A DNA stretch of 64,000 nucleotides from Metapseudomonas sp043392685 (GTDB lineage: Bacteria > Pseudomonadota > Gammaproteobacteria > Pseudomonadales > Pseudomonadaceae): the NCBI GenBank assembly GCA_043392685.1, contig JBHZGM010000025.1, one strand, 5' to 3'. Positions 24,471 through 34,362 of the stretch are shown here, one piece after another; position 1 is the stretch's first letter; each line of letters starts with the position of its first letter. A program made the translations under genes and the position numbers. The notes below the pieces were generated by a model. The model searched no databases, was not told the DNA's origin, and saw only the letters and a program-made list of their open reading frames with translations.

Positions 24471-25727
24471 TTACTTGCCGTAAACCGGCAGCTTGGCGCA
24501 GATGGCCTTGACCTGGTCGCGAACGCGGTCGATCACGGACTCGTCGCCCATGTTCTCCAGGATGTCGCAGATCCAGGTGGCCAGCTCGCGGCACTCGGCT
24601 TCCTTGAAGCCGCGAGTGGTGACGGCCGGGGTACCGATGCGCAGGCCGGAGGTGACGAAGGGCGAGCGCGGGTCGTTCGGTACGGAGTTCTTGTTCACGG
24701 TGATGAAGGCGCGGCCCAGGGCGGCGTCCGCATCCTTGCCGGTGATGTCCTGCTTGATCAGGGACAGCAGGAACAGGTGGTTCCTGGTGCCGCCGGAAAC
24801 CACGTCGAAGCCGCGTTCGACGAATACCTGGGCCATGGCCTGGGCGTTCTTCACCACTTGCTCCTGGTAGGCCTTGAACTCGGGCTGCAGGGCTTCCTTG
24901 AAGCACACGGCCTTGGCGGCGATCACGTGCATCAGCGGGCCGCCCTGGCCGCCCGGGAATACGGCGGAGTTCAGCTTCTTCTCGATCTCTTCGTTGGCCT
25001 TGGCCAGGATCAGGCCGCCGCGCGGACCGCGCAGGGTCTTGTGGGTGGTGGTGGTGACCACGTCGGCGTAGGGCAGCGGGTTCGGGTAGACGCCAGCGGC
25101 AACCAGGCCGGCGACGTGGGCCATGTCGACGAACAGGTAGGCGCCTACCTTGTCGGCGATGGCGCGGAAGCGCGGGAAGTCCAGGATCTGCGAGTAGGCG
25201 GAGAAGCCGGCGATGATCATCTTCGGCTTGTGCTCCACTGCCAGGCGCTCGACTTCGTCGTAGTCGATCAGGCCGGTGGCGGTGTCCAGGCCGTACTGCA
25301 CGGCCTTGTAGATCTTGCCGGAGAAGTTCACGGAAGCGCCGTGGGTCAGGTGGCCGCCGTGGGCCAGGCTCATGCCGAGGACGGTGTCGCCCGGCTGTAC
25401 CAGGGCCTGGAATACGGCGCTGTTGGCCTGGGAGCCGGAGTGCGGCTGGACGTTGGCGTAGTCGGCGCCGAACAGTTGCTTGGCGCGGTCGATGGCCAGT
25501 TGCTCGACGATGTCGACGTACTCGCAACCACCGTAGTAGCGCTTGTGCGGGTAGCCCTCGGCGTACTTGTTGGTCAGCACGGAGCCCTGGGCTTCCATCA
25601 CCGCCGGGCTGGTGTAGTTCTCGGAGGCGATGAGCTCGATGTGCTCTTCCTGGCGCTGGGCTTCTTGCTCCATGGCGGCGAACAGGTCGGCATCGTAGCG
25701 GGCGAGGGTCAAATCACGGCTGAACAT
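24471..25727 (-). CDS. glyA: Serine hydroxymethyltransferase
   Basis: A 418-residue PLP enzyme converting serine and tetrahydrofolate to glycine and methylene-tetrahydrofolate in the cytoplasm. The start MFSRDLTLARYD (25727) follows GAGG and gives the usual length. The PLP-binding lysine lies in TTTTHKTLRGPRGG (about residue 229), and the substrate-binding ELIASENYTSPAV segment is near residue 30. Pseudomonas has more than one glyA; this copy lies between cstA and morA as PA4602 does. Confidence 0.96.
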   Translation of the reverse strand: MFSRDLTLARYDADLFAAMEQEAQRQEEHIELIASENYTSPAVMEAQGSVLTNKYAEGYPHKRYYGGCEYVDIVEQLAIDRAKQLFGADYANVQPHSGSQANSAVFQALVQPGDTVLGMSLAHGGHLTHGASVNFSGKIYKAVQYGLDTATGLIDYDEVERLAVEHKPKMIIAGFSAYSQILDFPRFRAIADKVGAYLFVDMAHVAGLVAAGVYPNPLPYADVVTTTTHKTLRGPRGGLILAKANEEIEKKLNSAVFPGGQGGPLMHVIAAKAVCFKEALQPEFKAYQEQVVKNAQAMAQVFVERGFDVVSGGTRNHLFLLSLIKQDITGKDADAALGRAFITVNKNSVPNDPRSPFVTSGLRIGTPAVTTRGFKEAECRELATWICDILENMGDESVIDRVRDQVKAICAKLPVYGK

Positions 25728-25908
25728 GGCGGTCCTCATAAGGAACGGTGCTGGGAAAGCTGCGCATTCTACCTGATCGGTCGCGGGCTGGCATATGAAG
25801 GTCGGTCATGTGACAGACAAGTGGCCTTCATCCTGCAGGCTGGCCTGGGCCCGGTTCGAAGGATGGGTTGAGGCACGAAACCCATGCTGTACGGCCTTCG
25901 CCCTGACT

Positions 25909-28900
25909 TCAGCTGAGGACGAAGTCGGCGCTGGTGCCGAACAGCCGCTCGAACTGGGCCGCCGGCACCGGGTGGCCGAAGAGGTAGCCCTGCACTTCAT
26001 CGCAGCCGTGTTCGCGGAGGAAGTTGAGCTGCGCGTGGGATTCCACGCCTTCGGCGATCACCGCCAGGTTCAGGCTGTGGGCCATGGCGATGATGGCGCG
26101 GGCGATCTGCGCGTCGCGCTCGCCGTCCGGCAGGCCGTCGACGAAGCTGCGGTCGATCTTCAGCACGTCGATGGGGAACTGCTTGAGGTAGTTGAGCGAT
26201 GAGTAACCGGTGCCGAAGTCGTCCACCGCGATGCACAGGCCGAGGCGCTTGAGGTTTTCCAGGATCGCCATGGCTTCGCCCACATCGCGCATCAGGATGC
26301 TCTCGGTCAGTTCCAGCTCCAGGCAGGCCGGCGGCAGGCCGCTGGCTTGGATGCTGGCGGCGATGCGCTCGGCGAGCTGGCCATCGGCGAACTGGCGGGC
26401 GGAGATGTTCACCGAGATTTTCGGCAGGCGCATCTTCGCCTGATGCCAGGCCTTGAGCTGGCGGCAGGCCTCGCCGAGCACCCAGTCGCCCACCTGCACC
26501 ACCAGGCCGAGTTCCTCCAGCACCGGTATGAAGTCCCCCGGCGGCACCAGCCCGCGCTTGGGGTGGCGCCAGCGCAGCAGGGCCTCGACACCGGTCAGGC
26601 GGCGGCCGTCGCCGGAGAATTGCGGCTGGTAGTACAGCAGGAACTCGCCTTGCTCCAGGGCGTGGCGCAGGTCGCTTTCCAGCTCCAGGCGCTCCAGGGC
26701 GCGGGCGTTCATGTCCGCCTGGTAGAACTGGAAGTTGTTCTTGCCGCGTTCCTTGGCGTGGTACATGGCGGTGTCGGCGTTCTTCATCAGCTGGCTCAGC
26801 TCGCGGCCATCCTGGGGCGAGAGGGCGATGCCGATGCTGGCGGTGACGAAGAATTCGCGGCCTTCGAGGACGAAGGGTCGGGCCAGGCTGTCGAGGATCT
26901 GCTCGGCCACATGGATGGCGCGGTTCAACGCCCCTTCGCGGCTGGCGCGCGGCTGCAGCAGCAGGGTGAACTCGTCGCCGCCCATGCGTGCCACGGTGTC
27001 GTCCTCATCGACGCAGGCGGCCAGGCGCACGGCGACGTCCTTGAGCATGCGATCGCCGGCGGCATGGCCGAGGGAGTCGTTGATCGGCTTGAAGCGATCC
27101 AGGTCGAGGAACATCAGCACCACCCATTCCTGGTGCCGCTCGGCGTGCTGCAGGGCGGTGTGCAGGCGATCCTGGAACAGGGTGCGGTTGGGCAGGTGGG
27201 TCAGGCCATCGTAGTAGGCCAGGCGGTGAATGCGCTGTTCGCTGGCCTTGCGCTCGCTGATGTCGCTGAAGAAGCAGACGTAGCTGACCAGGTCGCCGTC
27301 CTCGTCGTGCACCGCGGTGATGCCGACCCAGGCCGGGTAATTGTCGCCCTCGCGGCGCTTGAGCCAGATTTCGCCTTCCCAGCTGCCGCGCTGGTTGAGC
27401 TGGCTGAGGATGAAATTGAGCTGGTTGGCCTGCTGGCGGTCGGCAGTGAGCATGGCCGGCAGCTGGTCCAGCACATCCCGGGCCTTGTGGCCGGTGATGC
27501 GGCAGAAGGCTTTGTTGACCTGGACGATGTAGCCGGCCGGGTCGGTGACCAGGATGGCCGAGGTGGAATGCTCGAACACTGTGGCCGCCATACGCATGTC
27601 TTTTTCGGCGCGACGCTGCTGGCTGATGTCGCGGCCGACGCCGAGCACGCCTTCGAAGCGCCCGTATTCGTCCCACATCAGCATGGTGCGCAGTTCTACC
27701 GGGACCTTCTGCCCATCGGCGCGCATGCAGTCGAAGACGAACAGCCGCGCCGGCATCTGGCTGCGCAGTTCGGCCAGACGCTGCGGGTTGCCCAGGGCAT
27801 TGCGGATCTGCTCCAGCTGCTCGAACAGGTCGTGCATCTGCCGTGTGTCGGCGGATATGCCATGGAACCCGTTGGCGATGGCCCAGTCGGCGCTGTAGCC
27901 GAGCACCGGCTGCACCGAGGGGCTGACGTAGTTGAGCTGGAGTTCGCTGTCGGTGGTGAAGATCACGTCGCTGATGCTTTCGGCCAGCATGCGGTAGCGG
28001 CGTCCGCTCTCGCGCATGGATTCGGTGGCTTCGATCTGCTCGGTGATGTCCTTGGCCACGCCGATCAGGCGGCTGACGCGTCCCTTCTCGTCGCGCGACA
28101 GGGCCTGTTCGCGGATGTCGAACCAGCGCCAGCTGCCGTCTTTGTGCCGCCAGCGTAGCTGGCACTGCAGCAGCAGGCCGTCGCCCACCACCTGCTGCAG
28201 GCTGCGCATGCGCCAGTACTGTTCGGTGTCGTCCGGGTGCAGCACCTCCTCCCAGAAGCGCTCGCCCATCCTCTGGATGTCTTCCCGGTCGTAGCCCAGC
28301 TGCGGGCCGAGGCGGTTGTTGGTGAGCATCACCCGCTTGTTGACGATGTCGTGCACATAGAGGGTATCGGGCAGCGCCAGCACCACGTCGGACCAGAAGC
28401 GCTCGCGCTCGATCAGCGACAGCTCGACCTCCTTGCGGCTGGTGATGTCGTTGATGCTCAGGGTGACTGCTTCCAGGTCCTGGATCATGTCCGGCAGGTG
28501 CAGAACCAGCCAAATGTGCCGCATCTGGCCCTGGGGGGTGACGATCTCGCTCTCCATTTCCAGGTGCTTCCTGCCGCCCAGCAGGGCCGCCATCAGCTGG
28601 AAGCGGATGCCGTCTTCATGCAGCGGATGGGTACCGATCAGTTGCCGCCAGGCCTGCTCGCTGCTGCTGACGCCCAAAAGGTGCATGGCCACCTGGTTGA
28701 TCTCGGTGATACGCAGCCGCTGCAGCAGCTCGCCATGCTGCTGCGGGTTGTCCCTGATCCACGCGGCCAGGCTGGCGCGGTCGAGCAGGCCGAGTTGGAT
28801 CAGGTGCTTGCGCAGGTCGGCGAGGTCGAGCACGCAGAGGGCGATGCCGCCGCCCTCGAAGATGTCCTGGTAGCGCCGCCGGGTTTCCTGCAGCACGCGC

Positions 28901-30156
28901 AGGGCACGCTGTTCTTCCGTGACATCGCGCAGTACCCAGACGTAGCCGAGCAACTGGGAGCCGTCGTCGAGGTCGTTGCGGGTCACGGCCAGCAGGCGCT
29001 GTTCGTTGCCGCGCTGGAATTGCACCAGGTCCGAGCCCAGCTCGTGGTCCAGGTTGGGGGTGTTGAGCAGCAACGGGTCCAGGCCCGGCAGCAGGGCCAG
29101 CAGGTGGTGGTCCCGGGCGGCCTCGCCGCTGATGCCGAACAGGGCTTCGGCCTGCGGGTTGAGGTAGCTCAGGCGTCCGTCCACCTGGGTCACCAGCACG
29201 CGTTCCTCGATCACGCCGAGGGCGCTGGCGGCCTGGCGCAGGGAACGCCGCGAGGCGTCGTTGAGCTCGAGCAGGCTGCGTTGCTCGCGCTGCAGGTAGT
29301 AGAGGGCGATCAGCGCCAGGCTGGCGCTGATGAGGAACAGCAGGAACTTGCTGAGCAGTTTGGGCAGCAGGCGGGTGCGCACCTGGCGTTCGTCGTGAAG
29401 GGCGCGGAGCTGCCAGTCACTGTGGCCCAGGGGCGAAACGAGGATGGTCTGCGCCTCCTGTTCGGCGGTCACCGGCATCACGATGGGGCTGCTGCGGCTG
29501 AACTTGCCGTTCTGCGCCAGGACCCGCTGGAGGAAGTGGTCTTCCAGCAGCCAGCGGTAGTCGCGGTCTTCATGCTTGAGCAGCCAGGTGCGGATGGCTT
29601 CGGCATCCAGGCGCAGGACCCAGTAGCCGCTGGGCTCGGGCAGGGGCGACTGGCGCAGGATCAGGTAGACCTCGCCACGGCCCTGGGGGCTGAAGGCGTA
29701 GTGGTAGGTCTGGCCTTCGGCACGCTGGACCAGGCTGGCGAGGAACAGGGTGTCGTCGCTGTTTGCCCGGGTGTCCGCCAGCGCGCCGCCGTTGGGATTG
29801 AGCCAGGCCAGGCTGGTGACCGATGGCAGGATGGGGCGCAGCAGGTCCAGTTCCGCCAGTTGCCGTTCTTCGCTCGCCGGGAGGGGCGGCCGCTGGCGGA
29901 GCAGGGTGAGTACGGCACCCGCCTTCATCTGCATGACCAGCTCAAGGTGACTGGCCAGCTCGCGGGTCAGGGTGTAGTTGCGCTCCCGGGCGCTGTCCTG
30001 CAGCTGCCGGTACTCCTGGTGTAATTGCCAGAGCAGCAGGGCCAGCATCAGCAGGACGAGGCCGGCCAGAAGGCCCTTGACCGAACCGCGCGCAGCAGCG
30101 TTGTCCAGGGGCTGTCCTGGCTCGGGCTGGGAGGTAGAGGGTGGGCTGGCTGGCAC
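25909..30156 (-). CDS. morA: MorA-like membrane sensor with PAS, GGDEF and EAL domains
   Basis: A 1415-residue c-di-GMP enzyme. A transmembrane helix (about residues 28-46), a periplasmic sensor region, and a second helix (about 270-292) are followed by several PAS domains (about residues 310-1000), a diguanylate cyclase domain with intact GGDEF (ARMGGDEFTLLL, about residue 1060), and a phosphodiesterase domain with intact EAL (GVEALLRW, about residue 1190), DDFGTG and AEGVE. The usual inhibitory RxxD site before GGDEF is not conserved. Both activities therefore look possible. Domain order and neighbours match P. aeruginosa MorA (PA4601), which controls flagellar motility, biofilm and protease secretion. 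The start is GTG, with AGGA 9 bp upstream. Confidence 0.92.
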   Translation of the reverse strand: MPASPPSTSQPEPGQPLDNAAARGSVKGLLAGLVLLMLALLLWQLHQEYRQLQDSARERNYTLTRELASHLELVMQMKAGAVLTLLRQRPPLPASEERQLAELDLLRPILPSVTSLAWLNPNGGALADTRANSDDTLFLASLVQRAEGQTYHYAFSPQGRGEVYLILRQSPLPEPSGYWVLRLDAEAIRTWLLKHEDRDYRWLLEDHFLQRVLAQNGKFSRSSPIVMPVTAEQEAQTILVSPLGHSDWQLRALHDERQVRTRLLPKLLSKFLLFLISASLALIALYYLQREQRSLLELNDASRRSLRQAASALGVIEERVLVTQVDGRLSYLNPQAEALFGISGEAARDHHLLALLPGLDPLLLNTPNLDHELGSDLVQFQRGNEQRLLAVTRNDLDDGSQLLGYVWVLRDVTEEQRALRVLQETRRRYQDIFEGGGIALCVLDLADLRKHLIQLGLLDRASLAAWIRDNPQQHGELLQRLRITEINQVAMHLLGVSSSEQAWRQLIGTHPLHEDGIRFQLMAALLGGRKHLEMESEIVTPQGQMRHIWLVLHLPDMIQDLEAVTLSINDITSRKEVELSLIERERFWSDVVLALPDTLYVHDIVNKRVMLTNNRLGPQLGYDREDIQRMGERFWEEVLHPDDTEQYWRMRSLQQVVGDGLLLQCQLRWRHKDGSWRWFDIREQALSRDEKGRVSRLIGVAKDITEQIEATESMRESGRRYRMLAESISDVIFTTDSELQLNYVSPSVQPVLGYSADWAIANGFHGISADTRQMHDLFEQLEQIRNALGNPQRLAELRSQMPARLFVFDCMRADGQKVPVELRTMLMWDEYGRFEGVLGVGRDISQQRRAEKDMRMAATVFEHSTSAILVTDPAGYIVQVNKAFCRITGHKARDVLDQLPAMLTADRQQANQLNFILSQLNQRGSWEGEIWLKRREGDNYPAWVGITAVHDEDGDLVSYVCFFSDISERKASEQRIHRLAYYDGLTHLPNRTLFQDRLHTALQHAERHQEWVVLMFLDLDRFKPINDSLGHAAGDRMLKDVAVRLAACVDEDDTVARMGGDEFTLLLQPRASREGALNRAIHVAEQILDSLARPFVLEGREFFVTASIGIALSPQDGRELSQLMKNADTAMYHAKERGKNNFQFYQADMNARALERLELESDLRHALEQGEFLLYYQPQFSGDGRRLTGVEALLRWRHPKRGLVPPGDFIPVLEELGLVVQVGDWVLGEACRQLKAWHQAKMRLPKISVNISARQFADGQLAERIAASIQASGLPPACLELELTESILMRDVGEAMAILENLKRLGLCIAVDDFGTGYSSLNYLKQFPIDVLKIDRSFVDGLPDGERDAQIARAIIAMAHSLNLAVIAEGVESHAQLNFLREHGCDEVQGYLFGHPVPAAQFERLFGTSADFVLS

Positions 30157-30390
30157 GGATAGCGTTCCTGCTTCTGCTCATGGGGGGCAGGTGACGGGGT
30201 GTCCCGGGCCAAGGGGCCGCGGGGCGCGCTAGCATGCCTTGAAGGGATGCAAAGTGCCAGTACGAGCGACGAGCGTCGTTTGCCCTCCCCGGCGCATTCC
30301 GGTAGCTTTGCCGCACGCGCGCGGGAGCGCCTGTTCCCTGATCGTCGCTCCCCGCCTTATTCCACACTCGTTACAGCACCAAGGTCAGTC

Positions 30391-32058
30391 ATGGCTCAAT
30401 ACGTCTACACCATGCACCGGGTCGGCAAGGTCGTGCCCCCGAAGCGTGAGATCCTCAAAGACATTTCCCTGTCCTTCTTCCCGGGCGCGAAGATCGGCGT
30501 GCTCGGCCTGAACGGCGCGGGCAAGTCGACCCTCCTGCGCATCATGGCCGGGGTGGACACCGAGATCGATGGTGAAGCCCGGCCGATGCCTGGCATCAAG
30601 GTCGGCTACCTGCCCCAGGAACCCAAGCTGGATCCGGCCAAGAGCGTGCGTGACATCGTCGAAGAGGCCGTAGGCGAGATCAAACAGGCCCAGGCCCGCC
30701 TGGACGAAGTCTATGCCGCCTACGCCGAGCCGGACGCCGACTTCGACGCCCTGGCCGCCGAGCAGGCCAAGCTGGAAGCCATCCTCCAGGCCGCCGACGG
30801 CCACAACCTGGAGCGTCAGCTGGAAGTCGCCGCCGACGCCCTGCGCCTGCCGCCGTGGGACGCCAAGATCGAACACCTCTCCGGTGGCGAGAAGCGTCGC
30901 GTAGCCCTGTGCCGCCTGCTGCTGTCGGCTCCCGACATGCTGCTGCTGGACGAACCGACCAACCACCTGGATGCCGACTCGGTGGCCTGGCTGGAGCACT
31001 TCCTCCACGACTTCCCGGGCACCGTGGTTGCCATTACCCACGACCGTTACTTCCTCGACAACGTCGCCGGCTGGATCCTCGAACTGGACCGCGGCCACGG
31101 CATCCCGTTCGAAGGCAACTACTCCGGCTGGCTGGAATCCAAGGCCGCGCGCCTGGCCCAGGAAGCCAAGCAGGAAGCCTCCCACGCCAAGGCCATGAAG
31201 GCCGAACTGGAGTGGGTGCGCCAGGGCGCCAAGGGCCGTCAGGCCAAGTCCAAGGCCCGTCTGCAGCGCTTCGAGGAAATGCAGTCCCAGGAATTCCAGA
31301 AGCGCAGCGAAACCAACGAGATCTACATCCCGGCCGGTCCGCGCCTGGGCGACAAGGTCATCGAACTGCACAACGTCACAAAGGGCTATGGCGATCGCGT
31401 GCTGATCGACAACCTGTCCCTGAGCATCCCGAAAGGCGCCATCGTCGGCGTGATCGGCGGCAACGGCGCGGGCAAGTCCACCCTGTTCCGCATGCTGACC
31501 GGCAAGGAGCAACCGGACTCGGGCACCATCGAGATCGGTGAAACCGTGCAGATCGCCAGCGTCGACCAGAGCCGCGACAGCCTGGATGGCACCAAGACCG
31601 TCTGGGAGCAGGTGTCCGACGGCTTCGAGCAGATCAGGATCGGCAACTACGAAGTCCCGTCGCGCAGCTACGTCGGCCGCTTCAACTTCAAGGGCGCCGA
31701 CCAGCAGAAGTTCGTCAAGGACCTCTCCGGTGGTGAGCGTGGCCGCCTGCACCTGGCCCTGACCCTGAAGCAGGGCGGCAATGTGCTGCTGCTCGACGAA
31801 CCGTCCAACGACCTCGACGTGGAAACCCTGCGCGCGCTGGAAGAAGCGCTGCTGGACTTCCCCGGCTCCGCCATCGTGATCTCCCACGACCGCTGGTTCC
31901 TGGACCGTATCGCCACCCACATCCTCTCCTACGAGGACGACGGCAAGGTGACCTTCTTCGAAGGCAACTACACCGAGTTCGAAGCGGACCGCAAGAAACG
32001 CCTCGGCGAGGCTGCCGCCCAGCCGCACCGCGTGCGTTACAAGAAGCTGGCGCAGTAA
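30391..32058 (+). CDS. ettA: Energy-dependent translational throttle protein EttA (ABC-F)
   Basis: A 555-residue ABC-F protein with two ATP-binding cassettes and no membrane spans; it binds the ribosomal E site and gates translation according to the ATP/ADP ratio. The true start is the ATG at 30391 (MAQYVYTMHRVGKVVPP); the frame runs 64 codons further upstream. Walker A loops GLNGAGKST and GGNGAGKST, two LSGGE signatures, and the EttA arm and linker (VRQGAKGRQAKSKAR) are visible. Length equals that of E. coli EttA. It diverges from morA and is followed by a terminator and a small membrane protein gene. Confidence 0.95.
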   Translation: MAQYVYTMHRVGKVVPPKREILKDISLSFFPGAKIGVLGLNGAGKSTLLRIMAGVDTEIDGEARPMPGIKVGYLPQEPKLDPAKSVRDIVEEAVGEIKQAQARLDEVYAAYAEPDADFDALAAEQAKLEAILQAADGHNLERQLEVAADALRLPPWDAKIEHLSGGEKRRVALCRLLLSAPDMLLLDEPTNHLDADSVAWLEHFLHDFPGTVVAITHDRYFLDNVAGWILELDRGHGIPFEGNYSGWLESKAARLAQEAKQEASHAKAMKAELEWVRQGAKGRQAKSKARLQRFEEMQSQEFQKRSETNEIYIPAGPRLGDKVIELHNVTKGYGDRVLIDNLSLSIPKGAIVGVIGGNGAGKSTLFRMLTGKEQPDSGTIEIGETVQIASVDQSRDSLDGTKTVWEQVSDGFEQIRIGNYEVPSRSYVGRFNFKGADQQKFVKDLSGGERGRLHLALTLKQGGNVLLLDEPSNDLDVETLRALEEALLDFPGSAIVISHDRWFLDRIATHILSYEDDGKVTFFEGNYTEFEADRKKRLGEAAAQPHRVRYKKLAQ

Positions 32059-32069
32059 GCGCCAACAGG

Positions 32070-32100
32070 ACAACGGAGCCGCAAGGCTCCGTTGTCGTTT
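32070..32100 (+). terminator. Rho-independent terminator after ettA
   Basis: ACAACGGAGCC (32070-32080) and GGCTCCGTTGT (32085-32095) form an 11-bp stem with a GCAA tetraloop, followed by CGTTT. Confidence 0.8.
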
Positions 32101-32111
32101 CTGGAGGTTCG

Positions 32112-32642
32112 ATGAAGGGATTCAGCCACTACCTGTTCTGGCTTTCGTCCCTGGCGCTGTTCGGGGTCTGCGGCCTGTACTTTTCCTTCTACCCCTCTCC
32201 CGCCTGGAAGGTGCTGTCCGTGCCCTGTTCCCTGGCCCTGGGGGGCGGGCTCTATGCCTGGCTGGCCCGGCGCGAGCGCTTCAGCACCCTGTTCGGGCTG
32301 GAAACCGCTGCCGCACGCTGGCAATTGCACCTGACCCTGGGGTCGCTGCTGGCGCTGGTGGTCTGGGGTGCCCTGCAGGTCCCCGTTGCCGCGCTCTATA
32401 CCCAATGGCTGGGAGACGACGCCGAATTCTCCGCCCGCGTGCTGGGCAAGGTGTCCGGGGGGCTGGGTTGCCAGTTCCGCGTGGAGCTGGCGCTGGACGA
32501 TGCCGCCATGGGCGTGGGCGTCTGCGTGACCGAGGATGTCTGGCGCTCCCTGCCGGACCATGGCGTGGTGGTGATGCGTGGCAAGCGCAGCGAACTGGGT
32601 ATCGATCTGCGGGCGATCCAGCAAAAGCCCATGGCGCGCTGA
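32112..32642 (+). CDS. Small membrane protein of unknown function
   Basis: A 176-residue protein that I do not recognise. Three hydrophobic segments (about residues 5-28, 35-52 and 72-95) are followed by a soluble C-terminal half. GGAGG lies 7 bp before the ATG. The C-terminal part has two cysteines (GCQFRVEL and GVCVTEDVW) and no catalytic motif. It follows the ettA terminator on the same strand and may be transcribed by read-through or its own promoter. Confidence 0.6.
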   Translation: MKGFSHYLFWLSSLALFGVCGLYFSFYPSPAWKVLSVPCSLALGGGLYAWLARRERFSTLFGLETAAARWQLHLTLGSLLALVVWGALQVPVAALYTQWLGDDAEFSARVLGKVSGGLGCQFRVELALDDAAMGVGVCVTEDVWRSLPDHGVVVMRGKRSELGIDLRAIQQKPMAR

Positions 32643-32895
32643 AGCAGCGAGCCTGAAGTGATCTTTCGCGGTGCAATGACGGGTCGCTTTGGTGCAATCC
32701 GACTGCCGGCAACCGGCAGTGGAAATGCCTGATTCAGACGGTGTTTGCGTGAGCAAGTCCCTGTAGGTTTCACCCTAATTACATCCAATGCACCAAAAAG
32801 TTTCATAAATGCGTCATTTCGCCCTATCTAGGTGCCGCGGCGCTTGGTAGAGTCTCGCGCCAGAAATTGTTCACAAAAGAAAACTGGTGAGACAC

Positions 32896-34230
32896 ATGAC
32901 GCAATCCGTCGACGCTTTCCTGCTGCGCCTGAAGCAGCGCGACCCTGACCAGCCTGAGTTCCATCAGGCGGTGGAAGAGGTGCTGCGCAGTCTCTGGCCA
33001 TTCCTTGAAGCCAATCCGAAGTACCTGGAGGCCGGCATCATCGAGCGGATCGTCGAGCCGGAGCGTGCTGTCCTGTTCCGGGTACCCTGGGTCGACGATG
33101 CCGGCCGTGTGCAGGTGAACCGTGGCTATCGCGTGCAGATGAGCAGCGCCATCGGCCCGTACAAGGGCGGCCTGCGTTTCCATCCGTCGGTGAACCTCGG
33201 CGTGCTGAAGTTCCTGGCCTTCGAGCAGGTATTCAAGAACTCCCTGACCTCGCTGCCCATGGGTGGCGGCAAGGGCGGTTCGGACTTCGACCCCAAGGGC
33301 AAGAGCGACGCGGAAGTCATGCGCTTCTGCCAGTCCTTCATGAGCGAGCTGTACCGCCACATCGGCGCCGACCTCGACGTGCCGGCCGGTGATATCGGCG
33401 TCGGCGCCCGCGAAATCGGCTTCCTCTTCGGCCAGTACAAGCGCCTCTCCAACGAGTTCACCTCGGTCCTCACCGGCAAGGGCCTGGCCTACGGCGGCAG
33501 CCTGATCCGCCCCGAAGCCACCGGCTACGGCTGCGTCTACTTCGCCCAGGAAATGCTCAAGGGCCTCGGCCGGGATTTCGACGGCCAGCGTGTGGCCATT
33601 TCCGGTTCCGGCAACGTGGCCCAGTACGCGGCGCAGAAGGTGATGGAGCTGGGCGGCAAGGTGATTTCCATGTCCGACTCCGAAGGCACCCTGTTCGCCG
33701 AGGCCGGCCTGACCCTGGAACAGTGGGAAGAGCTGATGGAACTGAAAAACGTCCGCCGTGGCCGCATCAGCGAGCTGAACGCGCCGGGCCTGCGCTTCAT
33801 GCCCGGCCAGCGTCCCTGGTCGCTGCCCTGCGACATCGCGCTGCCCTGCGCCACCCAGAACGAGCTCAACGGCGAAGATGCCCGCACGCTGCTGGCCAAT
33901 GGCTGCATCTGCGTGGCCGAAGGCGCCAACATGCCGTCGACCCTCGAGGCGGTGGACCTGTTCCTCGAAGCGGGCATCCTCTTCGCCCCGGGCAAGGCAT
34001 CCAACGCCGGCGGCGTGGCCACCAGCGGCCTGGAAATGAGCCAGAACGCCATGCGCCTGCACTGGACCGCCGGCGAGGTGGACCAGCGCCTGCACGGCAT
34101 CATGCAGAACATCCACCACGCATGCGTGAGCTACGGCGAAGAAAACGGCCGGATCAACTACGTGAAAGGCGCCAACATCGCCGGCTTCGTGAAAGTCGCC
34201 GACGCCATGCTGGCGCAGGGCGTGGTGTAA
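32896..34230 (+). CDS. gdhA: NADP-specific glutamate dehydrogenase
   Basis: A 444-residue hexameric-type glutamate dehydrogenase that aminates 2-oxoglutarate with NADPH. The ATG at 32896 follows GGTGAG and gives the expected length (about 445). Substrate-binding motifs KGGLRFHPSVN and the active-site lysine in LPMGGGKGGSDFDPKG (about residues 118-133), and the nucleotide-binding SGSGNVAQYA (about residue 235), are intact. The 253-bp region upstream has a small GCCGGCAACCGGC hairpin and no gene. A hairpin with a REP-like sequence follows the stop. Confidence 0.95.
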   Translation: MTQSVDAFLLRLKQRDPDQPEFHQAVEEVLRSLWPFLEANPKYLEAGIIERIVEPERAVLFRVPWVDDAGRVQVNRGYRVQMSSAIGPYKGGLRFHPSVNLGVLKFLAFEQVFKNSLTSLPMGGGKGGSDFDPKGKSDAEVMRFCQSFMSELYRHIGADLDVPAGDIGVGAREIGFLFGQYKRLSNEFTSVLTGKGLAYGGSLIRPEATGYGCVYFAQEMLKGLGRDFDGQRVAISGSGNVAQYAAQKVMELGGKVISMSDSEGTLFAEAGLTLEQWEELMELKNVRRGRISELNAPGLRFMPGQRPWSLPCDIALPCATQNELNGEDARTLLANGCICVAEGANMPSTLEAVDLFLEAGILFAPGKASNAGGVATSGLEMSQNAMRLHWTAGEVDQRLHGIMQNIHHACVSYGEENGRINYVKGANIAGFVKVADAMLAQGVV

Positions 34231-34239
34231 CACTGCGGG

Positions 34240-34265
34240 CCCTTGGCGAATTCATTCGCCAAGGG
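34240..34265. repeat. Hairpin with GAATTCATTC core after gdhA
   Basis: CCCTTGGCGAA (34240-34250) and TTCGCCAAGGG (34255-34265) form a perfect 11-bp stem with a TTCA loop. The core GCGAATTCATTCGC is shared with the larger REP-like copies at 6085 and 11857. No T-run follows, so termination is uncertain. Confidence 0.65.
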
Positions 34266-34362
34266 CAGCCTGGCTGCCCTTTCCAGCTCCGTAGCCCCTA
34301 CAGGTTTTCGTCAGTTCGGATGTAGCGCCTTCCCCATGGCACCGGTGCTGTGAACAAGGCCG

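Noticed and set aside
24405..25871. 488-codon frame opposite glyA
   Set aside because: Its translation is low-complexity Gly/Val/Asp-rich sequence; glyA on the - strand is unmistakable.
26347..30024. Open frames of about 600 codons opposite morA
   Set aside because: Antisense shadows of a high-GC gene; morA carries intact GGDEF and EAL motifs.
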